DNA of 35,069 nucleotides from Gemmatimonadota bacterium (GTDB lineage Bacteria > Gemmatimonadota > Gemmatimonadetes > Gemmatimonadales > Gemmatimonadaceae). The notes beneath the pieces were generated by a model that ran no database searches, was not told where the DNA came from, and was given only the letters and a program-made list of their open reading frames with translations. Below, one piece after another: positions 8,060-15,360 of this stretch. The stretch lies in contig PMEM01000009.1 in assembly GCA_003155795.1 (NCBI GenBank), positions 1 through 35,069 on the forward strand, in the 5' to 3' direction. The position numbers and the translations under genes are program-made. How positions within the stretch are numbered: the first letter of the stretch is position 1; each line of letters starts with the position of its first letter.

Positions 8060-8085
8060 GCTGCGCTTGCAGGGTTGCAAGCAGC
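8060..8085. terminator. hairpin terminator between convergent genes
   Basis: GCT-GC-GCTTGC (8060-8070), loop AGGGTT, GCAAGC-AGC (8077-8085): nine paired bases with a two-base bulge. It lies between the Clp-N gene (ends 7957) and the RidA gene (ends 8091). No T-tract is present. Confidence 0.5.
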
Positions 8086-8090
8086 TGTCG

Positions 8091-8477
8091 TCATGACACT
8101 GGCCCGAGAGCCGCTATGGCCTGGATTTCGATCAACATCCCATGTTTCAACTCGCCCGTCGGCACGATCGCGCGAGCCGGCCGATGATCTCCCATTATGC
8201 GTGAATAAACCGCATTGACTTTTCCCCACAGATTGACGTCGGAAACGTAGATCGTTATCTGGACCACATGGTCGAGACTCGTGCCGGCTGCAATCAGTAT
8301 CGCCGAAACATTTGCGAGCGCACGACCAGTCTGATCTTCAATATTGCCGGGTGGCCGGGACGGATCCGTTGGATCAATTGGAAGCTGACCCGAGACAAAA
8401 ACGAAATCACCGTGCACAACCGCTTGTGAATAGTGCCCCGCCGGTGTCGGAGCATTCGGGGTTGATACGAAATTCAT
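8091..8477 (-). CDS. RidA/YjgF/YER057c/UK114 family protein
   Basis: Reactive intermediate deaminase family, 128 residues, the same length as Escherichia coli RidA. RidA hydrolyses reactive enamine/imine products of PLP enzymes such as threonine dehydratase. The key residues are present: Arg102 (RPARAIVP), which binds the substrate carboxylate, and Glu117 in the IEIQAIA stretch, corresponding to the conserved active-site Glu. The second Glu of the usual IEIEAIA is Gln here. The N-terminal AGHYSQAV and VFVSGQLPIDP are standard. It follows the cytidylate-kinase-like gene by 22 bases and is probably in the same transcript. True RidA versus another Rid subgroup cannot be settled without alignment. 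Confidence 0.9.
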   Translation of the reverse strand: MNFVSTPNAPTPAGHYSQAVVHGDFVFVSGQLPIDPTDPSRPPGNIEDQTGRALANVSAILIAAGTSLDHVVQITIYVSDVNLWGKVNAVYSRIMGDHRPARAIVPTGELKHGMLIEIQAIAALGPVS

Positions 8478-8499
8478 TTCTCGTCTGGTTTGAGAGTGA

Positions 8500-9144
8500 T
8501 CACTTTCGCGCCCCGCGCGATTCTATCAGTGCTGCGACGAGTCGGACTGCTTCGTCGATTGTGACGCGGCCCGTGTTGAATTGCGCGTCGAATATTGCTG
8601 GATCAGTCCACATGTGATGGTAGTAGCGTTGAACATATGACTGACGTTGCGCGTCTATGCGACGAGCGCTCGCAGCGGCGTCAGCCTCCGTACCGCCATC
8701 ACGGGCAACAATGCGCTGGGCCCTCGATTCGATGGTTCCAGTCAAGCGAACCTGGATCGTCCCGGGCCGGTCGCGAAAGATGTACTGAGCCCCGTGACCG
8801 ACTATGATGACGGGCGGCGACTTGGCGGTTTCGACGATCACCGCGTGGGCCGCCATCGCTATAGAGTCAGGCGTCAATACCCCGGACGTTTCCATCAGCA
8901 TCGGAGATTCCGGCGGAGATATCAGTAGCGTCGATGCAATTCTGTCCAACCAACCCGGCGGTTGCTCGTCCCGCCGTCGGACGACGCCCTCCTGAAGATT
9001 CAGTCGCTCGGCCACCAGCACTATTATTTCGTAGTTGAGCACTGGCCACCCAAGCCGCTCGCCCAACTGCTTCGCGAAGGCACTGCCGCCAGCGCCATAC
9101 TCGCGTGAAACAGTTACAAGGTCGACTGGCGGTTGCGACATCAC
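8500..9144 (-). CDS. cytidylate kinase-like family protein
   Basis: P-loop kinase of 214 residues matching the cytidylate-kinase-like family (PF13189 type). VTVSREYGAGGSAFAKQLGERLGWP near the N-terminus contains the glycine-rich nucleotide loop, followed by YEIIVLVAERLNL. A central VIVGHGAQYIFRDRPGTIQVRL and the repeated RRIDAQRQSYVQRYYHHMW fit the family's lid region. Members of this family are often not the true housekeeping Cmk, so the substrate is uncertain. GTG at 9144 has GGAG six bases upstream; ATG three bases later is the alternative. The gene is divergent from the TetR gene, with 104 bp between them. Confidence 0.82.
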   Translation of the reverse strand: MMSQPPVDLVTVSREYGAGGSAFAKQLGERLGWPVLNYEIIVLVAERLNLQEGVVRRRDEQPPGWLDRIASTLLISPPESPMLMETSGVLTPDSIAMAAHAVIVETAKSPPVIIVGHGAQYIFRDRPGTIQVRLTGTIESRAQRIVARDGGTEADAAASARRIDAQRQSYVQRYYHHMWTDPAIFDAQFNTGRVTIDEAVRLVAALIESRGARK

Positions 9145-9209
9145 GCATCACTCCACGATCTGAGGGTCATTCACCAAACTACCGCGGACCGGGCCATCCG
9201 AAAGCACCC

Positions 9210-9248
9210 TTGAAATAACCCTGCCCGGGCTGTATTAATGTCAGTAAT
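9210..9248 (+). promoter_or_regulatory. tetR promoter with overlapping operator, apparently leaderless
   Basis: TTGAAA (9210-9215), a 17-base spacer and TATTAA (9233-9238) precede the ATG at 9249 by only ten bases, so transcription would begin at or within three bases of the start codon. A 17-bp inverted repeat TATTA-(7 bases)-TAATA (9233-9249), near-perfect also in its centre, runs from the -10 box to the A of the ATG. A TetR dimer bound here would block RNA polymerase. There is no ribosome binding site, which agrees with a leaderless mRNA. Confidence 0.6.
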
Positions 9249-9845
9249 ATGTCGCAAAAACCGAAGCGAGCATATTCCAGCCCCCTCCGCGAGCAACAGA
9301 CCGCCGCAACGCACGGCCGAATAATCGGCGCGGCGATCGCCGTGCTCGCCGACCACCCCGGCGCCGAAATCTCGCACGAAACTATAGCCAGAGCCGCTGG
9401 AATCGCGGTCCGCACCGTCTACCGGCACTTTCCGACGCGAGCGGACTTGCTGGATGAAGTCTGGGAGGAACTGGACGAGCGGCTCGGGTTGAGTAGCCTG
9501 CCCACCACGAGCAGCGCGGCCATTATCGACTTCGTTCCACAACTGTTCAATCGGCTCGATGCCAATGCGGCCATCGTCAACGCAATCATTACATCCAGCA
9601 CAGGCCATGAGATGTCGCGCCGCACAGGCGCTCGCCGAGTGCAGGCAATCAGGCAAGCGCTGGCACACGAGACAAATCATCTGGGACAAGCTGAGCGCGA
9701 TCGCCTGATTGGTCTCGTGCGCGTGCTCACCAGCCCAATGACGTGGCACATTCTGAGTCAGAAAGCTGACATGTCGAATGACGAACCTGCGCTCGCAGTA
9801 ACCTGGGCGCTGCGGCAGCTATTGTTGGCGACCGAACGCCGTTAG
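9249..9845 (+). CDS. TetR/AcrR family transcriptional regulator
   Basis: Repressor of 198 residues. The N-terminal helix-turn-helix is clear around residues 22-68: GRIIGAAIAVLADHPGAEISHETIARAAGIAVRTVYRHFPTRADLL is the standard TetR DNA-binding pattern (shown here by its fragments AAGIAVRTVYRHF and the following TRADLL). The C-terminal ligand domain is helical and unassignable. It ends ten bases before a DHA2 efflux pump gene in the same direction, the usual repressor-pump arrangement, and the inverted repeat that overlaps its own promoter suggests autoregulation of the pair. The inducing drug cannot be predicted. Confidence 0.9.
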   Translation: MSQKPKRAYSSPLREQQTAATHGRIIGAAIAVLADHPGAEISHETIARAAGIAVRTVYRHFPTRADLLDEVWEELDERLGLSSLPTTSSAAIIDFVPQLFNRLDANAAIVNAIITSSTGHEMSRRTGARRVQAIRQALAHETNHLGQAERDRLIGLVRVLTSPMTWHILSQKADMSNDEPALAVTWALRQLLLATERR

Positions 9846-9855
9846 CAATCACAAC

Positions 9856-11412
9856 GTGACACTGCCGCCTACTACAGCCGGTCGCGGCAAGTGGATCATC
9901 GCCGCGACAGTCATGATCGGAAACATCATGGCGGTACTCGATTCCAGCATCGTGAACGTGTCGCTGGCCGACATGGCCGGGAACATGGGCGCCACAATCG
10001 AGGAGATCACGTGGGTAGTGACTGCATATATCCTCGCCAATGTGCTTGTTATGCCGATAATCGGCATGCTCAGCGCACGCTTCGGTCGCAAACGACTGTA
10101 CCTGACGGCAATCATTACATTTACCGCCGCCTCGATGCTTTGTGGCATGTCCAACTCGCTAACCACGATGGTCGCCTTCCGGGTCATACAGGGACTCGCG
10201 GGTGGCGTTCTTGTGACAGTTCCACAGGCAATTCTGCGCGAGAGTTTCCCGCCCAACGAGCAGGGACTCGCGATGGGTATCTACGGCATGGGTATTGTGC
10301 TCGCTCCCGCGATCGGGCCAACACTCGGCGGATGGATCACAGATCAATACACATGGCCATGGATTTTCTTCATCAATGTTCCGATCGGCATTCTGAATCT
10401 GCTGATGGTGCAACGCATCATTGAAGATCCCCCATACCTGGTCCGCACGAAGGCTCCAATTGATTTCACCGGACTCGCATTCATGATCGCGGGGCTCGGA
10501 GCATTCCAGCTGATGCTCGAGGAGGGCGAAGATAACGACTGGTTCTCTTCGACGTTCATCGTCCGGCTCGCAATCATATCCGCCGTCGGAATGCTGCTGT
10601 TCGTATGGCGAGAACTCAAAACGGATCGCCCGGCAGTGAACATCCGACTACTTGCTAACGTTCGATTCACAGCCGCGACGTTTCTCGGTGGCGTCATGGG
10701 GATGGGCCTGAACGGCGTGCTGTTCATCCTCCCGCTGTTCCTGCAAAACCTGCTTGGCTATGACGCAATGCAGGCCGGATTCATGTTGATGCCGCGCAGC
10801 ATCGCGATGCTGTTCATGATGCCTGTCGCCGGCCGGATGTACAACCGTTTCGGCCCGCGGCTGTTGGTGGCCGTTGGGCTGGGATTCCTGGTATTCGGCT
10901 TCTGGGGTCTGGGGCAACTCACAACCTCGGTCGGTTATTGGGATCTCGCGTGGCCGCAGATATGGCAGGGAGTGGGTTTCAGCTTCCTGTTCGCGGCCTT
11001 GAGTACCGCCGCGCTCGCTGGTGTGCCGAAACCGGAAATCACTGAAGCAACGGGACTCTACAACGTGGTACGTCAGGTGATGGGCAGCATAGGCATCGCG
11101 GTAGCTGCGACGCTGCTCACGCATAGCGAAGCGACATATCACGCCGTACTCGCCGAGCGCGCTTCAGGCCCGGTAGCTCAGACGTGGATTGCGAATACGA
11201 TGGCTGGCCTGCAACGGCTCGGTGCAACGGCGGCCGATGCGCGCGAACATGCGCTCGCATTGCTTGACTACCTCGTCTCCAGACAGGCTACAGTGCTCGC
11301 GTACAATCATATTTTTGAGCTGGTCGCAATAATGTTCGCCGTCGTGGCTCCGCTGCTCTTCCTGATTCCGCGCTCGGGACACTCGGAGGGTGCGGAGGTA
11401 ATGGCTGATTAG
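9856..11412 (+). CDS. DHA2 family multidrug efflux MFS transporter (EmrB/QacA type)
   Basis: Proton-driven drug exporter of 518 residues with the 14-helix DHA2 layout. Motif D1 (LDSSIVNVSLADM) is in helix 1, motif A (GMLSARFGRKRLYL) in the loop between helices 2 and 3, and motif C (APAIGPTLGGWI) in helix 5. The start is a GTG ten bases after the TetR stop, with no strong ribosome binding site, consistent with coupling to the upstream gene. No adaptor (EmrA type) gene follows, so it may act alone or with an unlinked adaptor. Regulation is most likely by the adjacent TetR. Family certain, substrate unknown. Confidence 0.93.
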   Translation: MTLPPTTAGRGKWIIAATVMIGNIMAVLDSSIVNVSLADMAGNMGATIEEITWVVTAYILANVLVMPIIGMLSARFGRKRLYLTAIITFTAASMLCGMSNSLTTMVAFRVIQGLAGGVLVTVPQAILRESFPPNEQGLAMGIYGMGIVLAPAIGPTLGGWITDQYTWPWIFFINVPIGILNLLMVQRIIEDPPYLVRTKAPIDFTGLAFMIAGLGAFQLMLEEGEDNDWFSSTFIVRLAIISAVGMLLFVWRELKTDRPAVNIRLLANVRFTAATFLGGVMGMGLNGVLFILPLFLQNLLGYDAMQAGFMLMPRSIAMLFMMPVAGRMYNRFGPRLLVAVGLGFLVFGFWGLGQLTTSVGYWDLAWPQIWQGVGFSFLFAALSTAALAGVPKPEITEATGLYNVVRQVMGSIGIAVAATLLTHSEATYHAVLAERASGPVAQTWIANTMAGLQRLGATAADAREHALALLDYLVSRQATVLAYNHIFELVAIMFAVVAPLLFLIPRSGHSEGAEVMAD

Positions 11413-11530
11413 GCCTCGCCGCCAGCGTACGCGCCGTGGATCACGTTGTGGTCCGGTTCATGCCATTCCAGACCGCAGATTGTTCACCCTCAACGATTCG
11501 TGGGCGCGGGCGCCTGCGCGGGGTACACTG

Positions 11531-12346
11531 ATGCGATCTCGTTCGATCCTCGTTTCATTCGTGATCATTGCAGCACTCAATGCATGCGCCGTATCGACGC
11601 AACAAGAGGTACAGATGGGCCAACAAGAGGCTCAGCAAGTCTCAACTCAGCTCCCCATGCTTCAGGATGCAGAGGTCAATAACTACGTGAACCAACTTGG
11701 GCAACGCATCGCCAAATTGACTTCGCGTGGTGATCTCGACTGGCACTTTGCCGTGGTCAACACGGATGTCGTAAATGCATTCGCGCTCCCGGGCGGCTAT
11801 GTGTATGTGAACCGCGGAGTACTGGAACATACGAGCAACATGTCGGAACTCGCTGGTGTCATGGGGCACGAGATTGAACACGTAGTGCTGCGGCATTCGG
11901 TAAAGCAGATGGAACAACAGCAGGGTGCCAACGTTGGGCTATCGATCGCGTGCGCGCTCACCAATGTTTGCAATAGCCAGGTGACTCAGACGGTCGTGAA
12001 CGTCGGCGCAACGGCCGTGTTCGCCAGGTTCAGTCGCGAAGACGAAGTCCAGGCAGACGAAGGCGGATTCCAGAACGATGTTCGCGCCGGCATCAACCCG
12101 ACTGGAATGCTCACATTCTTCCAGAAGCTGCTCGCCGAGGAACAGGCCGCCGGCGGCACCGGCAACACCGCGTCATGGTTCGCGGATCACCCCGGCACAA
12201 CGGATCGTATTGCCGACATCCAGCGCATGCTGAGCCAGATGTCAAAATCCGATCTGGCCAAACTACAGACGGACGATCAGGGCTTCGAGTCGATGAAGCG
12301 CCGACTCGCGCAGTTGCCAGCGGCCCCCAAGGCCGCCACTAAGTAG
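11531..12346 (+). CDS. M48 family zinc metalloprotease, lipoprotein
   Basis: Envelope metalloprotease of 271 residues. The ATG at 11531 gives a lipoprotein signal with lipobox LNAC (Cys19), which decides against a longer open frame from 11480. The zinc site is complete: HEIEH at residues 113-117 within MGHEIEHVVLRH, and the third ligand Glu in the E-V-Q-A-D block. The family includes BepA and LoiP, which degrade or refold misassembled outer-membrane proteins; this one lacks the TPR tail of BepA and so is closer to LoiP in layout. It stands alone between the MFS gene and an exported protein. No convincing promoter was found in the 118 bp upstream. Confidence 0.9.
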   Translation: MRSRSILVSFVIIAALNACAVSTQQEVQMGQQEAQQVSTQLPMLQDAEVNNYVNQLGQRIAKLTSRGDLDWHFAVVNTDVVNAFALPGGYVYVNRGVLEHTSNMSELAGVMGHEIEHVVLRHSVKQMEQQQGANVGLSIACALTNVCNSQVTQTVVNVGATAVFARFSREDEVQADEGGFQNDVRAGINPTGMLTFFQKLLAEEQAAGGTGNTASWFADHPGTTDRIADIQRMLSQMSKSDLAKLQTDDQGFESMKRRLAQLPAAPKAATK

Positions 12347-12406
12347 CAGATTCGACCCGAGCCGGCGCACTTCGATTTGAACGGCGCGCGATGGTAAGTT
12401 TGGTAC

Positions 12407-13114
12407 ATGCCATGGCGCGCCGTTCTCCTCTCTTCGACCGCCCTGATCTTCGTCATCGCGCCCTGCCTCGCGGCCGGAGCGCAAACAGCCGACTCGGCCG
12501 GTGGCAGGATCGATCGGAAAGTGCCGCTCGCCGTGGCTACCACCGCTGGCGACTCCAGCTACGTTCCGCTATCGCTCAGCCAGAAAGCCGATCTCTACGC
12601 CCGTGGGACCTACTCAGCGCGTGCGGTACTCGGCGCATCCTACGCGGCGGGGCTCGCCCAATGGCGCCACACTCCGCAGGAATGGGGTAGCGGCGTAAGT
12701 GGTTACGGGCGGCGTGATGCTGCGGCATATGGCGGCGGAATTGTTCGGCGTACTGCAGAGTTCGGGTTCGGCGCACTGCTTCACGAAGATCCGCGATCCG
12801 AACGATCAGCACGCAGCGGATTCTTCCCGCGAACAGAAGATGTTCTTCTCAACACCGTCACGGTGCGAACCGACGACAACGGTCGACGATTGGCATGGTC
12901 GCGCGCCGCTGCGTCGCTTGTCACAGGCTTTGCTGTCAACAGTTGGGAACCACGCCGTATGCACAGTACGCATCACGCTCTCATGCTATCACTCGCGGGT
13001 TTCCTGAGTTACGGAAGTGCTGCGTTTACTCAGGAATTCACGCCCGATGTGCGACGCTATGTGTACCGTGAACTGCACGTAGGCAGCGCGCAAAGTAATG
13101 ACACGCGCAGATGA
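12407..13114 (+). CDS. exported protein of unknown function
   Basis: A protein of 235 residues with a signal peptide (LLSSTALIFVIAPCLAAGA, cleavage near AGA-Q). The mature sequence has recurring small-residue stretches and ordered motifs (QWRHTPQEWGSGVSGYGRR, EFGFGALLHEDPR, FAVNSWEP) that recall a conserved family of uncharacterised exported proteins from Acidobacteria and relatives; I recall the pattern but cannot name a domain. It is probably periplasmic or outer-membrane associated. TAAGTT (12395-12400) with TTCGAT 18 bases upstream could be a promoter giving a leaderless mRNA, since no ribosome binding site precedes the ATG. It is 60 bases after the M48 protease gene. Confidence 0.7.
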   Translation: MPWRAVLLSSTALIFVIAPCLAAGAQTADSAGGRIDRKVPLAVATTAGDSSYVPLSLSQKADLYARGTYSARAVLGASYAAGLAQWRHTPQEWGSGVSGYGRRDAAAYGGGIVRRTAEFGFGALLHEDPRSERSARSGFFPRTEDVLLNTVTVRTDDNGRRLAWSRAAASLVTGFAVNSWEPRRMHSTHHALMLSLAGFLSYGSAAFTQEFTPDVRRYVYRELHVGSAQSNDTRR

Positions 13115-13564
13115 AAGATCGTGACGTGATCGGTCAGCGACGTACGCTCAAATGGTCAACAAATAGCGACACATAGTCGCATTGGAACCACTGTTCACAC
13201 TAGCGACACCTGCGCAGGTGCTGCAGCGCAACGACACGCATTTTGCAAGGGATCATCAGGTAGCGATCGAACAGCCGTGTTGCAGCTCCAAAAACAGGGA
13301 ATTATGTCGTAAATCAGCGCGATTTCCCTCGACGGAGTCGTATGTTCTCGACACTTTCGTGTTGGCACAGAAACCGCATGAGATCGTCATTGCGCTCACA
13401 CAAATATTTGATATTCCGTGAGAGCAATCGATTGTTAAATTGATTTCTGAAGCTCCTTGGTAATTCCACGGATATTGAACCCGGGGTAAATACATGTTGC
13501 GACGCTTTTTTGTAGTACGCGGCACCACGAATGTGGTGCGCTGCGGATTCCTTAACGACGGTTT
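13115..13564 (+). other. hairpin-rich, AT-rich intergenic region, possible structured RNA
   Basis: No convincing gene in 450 bp. Inverted repeats seen: GCGAC-acata-GTCGC (13166-13180); the perfect 14-bp palindrome CACCTGCGCAGGTG (13207-13220); AGGGAA...TTCCCT (13296-13329); CGAC-gga-GTCG (about 13330-13340); CGACAC-tttc-GTGTTG (13349-13364); ATTGC-g-CTCAC with GTGAG-a-GCAAT (13389-13428), ten pairs around one mismatch; CCTTGG...CCACGG (about 13454-13471). TAGCGACAC is repeated at 13164 and 13201. A T6 run at 13506-13511 follows. It could be a long leader of the transglycosylase gene or a separate RNA. It does not match the conserved cores I know of c-di-AMP, c-di-GMP, cobalamin or TPP riboswitches. 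Confidence 0.35.
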
Positions 13565-13598
13565 GTGATTACCGTCGTTTGCGGACCGATGTCGGTCC
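13522..13598 (+). promoter_or_regulatory. three consecutive hairpins over the transglycosylase start
   Basis: Hairpin 1: GCACCAC-gaat-GTGGTGC (13522-13539). Hairpin 2: AACGACGGT, eight-base loop, ACCGTCGTT (13554-13579), nine perfect pairs. Hairpin 3: GGACCG-atgt-CGGTCC (13583-13598). The GTG at 13565 lies in loop 2 and the ATG at 13589 lies in loop 3, so both candidate start codons would be displayed in loops or blocked by the stems. Confidence 0.5.
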
Positions 13599-14242
13599 TT
13601 CCCTTCTCCGCAGAAGCGTGGAAGCCTGGCCCACGCCCAAGCGTCATCAAGCGTGCGTTACGGCGAGCACAACCCGTAACGTATCCAATGTTACTTCTCG
13701 GTTGCGGTGTAATGATCGCAAACGCTGCACCGCGGTTTGTCGCGCCGCCAATTGCGATGGCTCCAGTGGTCGTGTTGGCGCCAACACTTTCGCAACGTAG
13801 TCTGGAATTGCGAAGTGATACGCTCGCCCGGATGCTCACACGCAAACATGTCGACTCCGCCAGCGCATCGGAGTGGGCGCGCGATTTCGTGATATACGGC
13901 GAACAGGCGCGCGTTAATCCAAGGATGCTGGTCGCAATCGCATACGCGGAATCCGAGTTCAACCCGCACGCCAAAAGTCACGCAGGAGCGATCGGGCTCA
14001 TGCAGATCCTTCCTGAGCGAGATTCGTGGCGCGAATACGAGCCGCGCTGTGGCAGGATGACCGTGAGGAGCCTGCACGACCCTGAAGTGAACATCTGCTT
14101 TGGCGCCCACATCTACGGCGAGTTTCTGAGCCGTCACCACGGGGACCGAGATCGCGCTCTGGCCGCCTATAACAACGGCACGGGAGAGTCGAGTCGCTAC
14201 CCCGGACGAGTGTACAACAGTCTGGCGTCCCTCAGGGAGTGA
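13565..14242 (+). CDS. lytic transglycosylase, SLT domain
   Basis: Peptidoglycan lytic transglycosylase, up to 225 residues. The SLT fold occupies the C-terminal half: catalytic Glu129 in AYAESEFNP, then GAIGLMQILP and ALAAYNNGTG, the usual three signatures. It cleaves the glycan strand between MurNAc and GlcNAc with formation of anhydro-MurNAc. A hydrophobic signal (PMLLLGCGVMIANAAP) lies at residues 41-56, unusually far from the GTG start, so the true start may be the ATG at 13589 or even 13688. No ribosome binding site is obvious at any of them, and the first two lie in hairpin loops. A weak hairpin followed by TTTT at 14250-14269 may terminate the transcript. Confidence 0.85.
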   Translation: MITVVCGPMSVLPFSAEAWKPGPRPSVIKRALRRAQPVTYPMLLLGCGVMIANAAPRFVAPPIAMAPVVVLAPTLSQRSLELRSDTLARMLTRKHVDSASASEWARDFVIYGEQARVNPRMLVAIAYAESEFNPHAKSHAGAIGLMQILPERDSWREYEPRCGRMTVRSLHDPEVNICFGAHIYGEFLSRHHGDRDRALAAYNNGTGESSRYPGRVYNSLASLRE

Positions 14243-14329
14243 TCTGACCAGGCCGCTCAGGGGGCTTTTGTAAAGATCGGCGCGGCATATGCCGATACTG
14301 GGGGAGATATCCTGAACTCGAGTCTCATC

Positions 14330-14446
14330 ATGCACCCCCAGCACGACAATCCGCTCGGCGAATTTATAACGCTCCCAGTGCTGCTGGTCGTCGCTCTCGC
14401 AGCTTGGGCCGTTTCCTTTATTTTCGGGAAACCCGCCCACCGTTAG
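14330..14446 (+). CDS. possible 38-residue single-span membrane protein
   Basis: An ATG frame ending in TAG at 14444 encodes a polar start (MHPQHDNPLGEF), one hydrophobic helix of about 22 residues (ITLPVLLVVALAAWAVSFIF) and a basic tail (GKPAHR). The positive tail predicts an N-out or N-in topology that cannot be settled here. No strong ribosome binding site is visible. It ends 17 bases before the thioesterase start, and could be co-transcribed with it or with the transglycosylase. The clean helix plus basic end looks like a real small membrane protein, but I recognise no family. Confidence 0.4.
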   Translation: MHPQHDNPLGEFITLPVLLVVALAAWAVSFIFGKPAHR

Positions 14447-14463
14447 CTCGCTTAGCTTTCGGG

Positions 14464-14931
14464 ATGATCGAAAATGCGGACTACTGGCTCGCCCGGCTGA
14501 ACGATCTCGACTCGCGCGGCCTTCAGGACGCGCTGGGTATCCGAATCACAGAACTGAGCCCTCAGCGCGTCACGGCTACCATGCCGGTAGATGTGCGAAC
14601 CCGTCAGCCCTTCGGTCTTCTTCACGGAGGCGCGTCTGTCGCACTGGCGGAGACCCTCGCATCCATTGGTGCGCTGTCGAACATAGACCCAACGCGATTC
14701 TCTGCTGTAGGAGTCGAGATCAACGCGAATCACCTCAGAGGCAAACGAGACGGAAATGTGCGAGGGACGGCCTCGCCCATTCACCTTGGCCGCTCTACAC
14801 ACGTGTGGTCGATCGAAATCGTGGACGAGGCCGGGCGGATCATCTGCATTTCCCGCTGCACACTTGCCATCGTGCCCATACCAGAGAAAGCGCTTCCAAC
14901 AGCGACCGGACTGGACAGCAACACCAAGTAG
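14464..14931 (+). CDS. PaaI-like hotdog-fold thioesterase
   Basis: Acyl-CoA thioesterase of 155 residues from the ATG at 14464. The hotdog signature is LLHGGASVALAETLAS, with HGG and the catalytic Glu of AET, in the order expected for the PaaI/DUF4442 group; GVEINANHLRGKRDG and SIEIVDEAGRIICISRCTLAI follow as the later strands. Members hydrolyse aryl or hydroxybenzoyl CoA thioesters (PaaI, MenI/EntH). A longer open frame from 14404 adds 20 residues without similarity and is not used. No menaquinone or phenylacetate genes are nearby to specify the substrate. Confidence 0.85.
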   Translation: MIENADYWLARLNDLDSRGLQDALGIRITELSPQRVTATMPVDVRTRQPFGLLHGGASVALAETLASIGALSNIDPTRFSAVGVEINANHLRGKRDGNVRGTASPIHLGRSTHVWSIEIVDEAGRIICISRCTLAIVPIPEKALPTATGLDSNTK

Positions 14932-14986
14932 TCGCTGCCCATCCGGCCTCGCCGATCGAAATGAACCGGGAAATGCCTGGCCGCTG

Positions 14987-15178
14987 CTAGCGACCCCGTT
15001 TCAAAGTCTCAGTCACTCCGTCGTCAGCTTTGACTGTCGGTTTGGAGTGCGTTTCCTGACCAGCACCTGCACCGGCCGCACTGCTGCGTCCCGCCGTCTT
15101 CGGTTCAAACGATCCACCCGCATCCTCGGCGATCTGTTGAGGCGTCCGGTGACCGCTGCGTGGATATAAATCGAACAT
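14987..15178 (-). CDS. small disordered protein, second carrier of the HRTP motif
   Basis: Encodes 63 residues starting MFDLYPRSGHRTPQQIAEDA. The ATG at 15178 has an excellent GGGAGGAG ribosome binding site about eight bases upstream, which is why I prefer it to an upstream start at 15247. Residues 6-22 carry P-x-S-x-H-R-T-P-x2-I-A-x-D-x2-G, shared with the 75-residue protein at 588-815. The rest is Gly/Ala/Ser/Thr-rich with a basic end (ETLKRGR) and likely unstructured. There is no signal peptide or membrane segment. It is convergent with the thioesterase gene and divergent from the M61 remnant. Function unknown. Confidence 0.75.
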   Translation of the reverse strand: MFDLYPRSGHRTPQQIAEDAGGSFEPKTAGRSSAAGAGAGQETHSKPTVKADDGVTETLKRGR

Positions 15179-15300
15179 GCCTTTCTCCTCCCGTTGAACT
15201 CTTCCGCGTTCTAATAGCCGTATCAGGTGCAGATTGTGCGCCGCCAAATTGGCACGTGTGCGAATACTCGTTGATGATAAGTCGACGATCCTGAGAGATC

Positions 15301-15328
15301 TGGCAGACCCACATTCTGTCCCTATACT
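15301..15328 (+). promoter_or_regulatory. candidate promoter of the M61 remnant
   Basis: TGGCAG (15301-15306), a 16-base spacer and TATACT (15323-15328). The ATG at 15361 also keeps a GGAGG ribosome binding site (15352-15356), so the front end of this broken gene still looks expressible. Confidence 0.35.
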
Positions 15329-15360
15329 CCAGCCGAGTCAGTTCCAGCTTCGGAGGAAGC

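Noticed and set aside
11524-11529. TACACT as a -10 box for the M48 gene
   Set aside because: It ends one base before the ATG, so transcription would start inside the coding region.
13182-13528. Frames on both strands inside the hairpin-rich intergenic region
   Set aside because: Low-complexity composition unlike neighbouring genes, no ribosome binding sites, and interrupted by inverted repeats; structure in RNA explains the region better.
13115-13600. Known c-di-AMP (ydaO) or c-di-GMP (GEMM) riboswitch
   Set aside because: The hallmark conserved core sequences of these classes, as I remember them, were not found in the plus strand.
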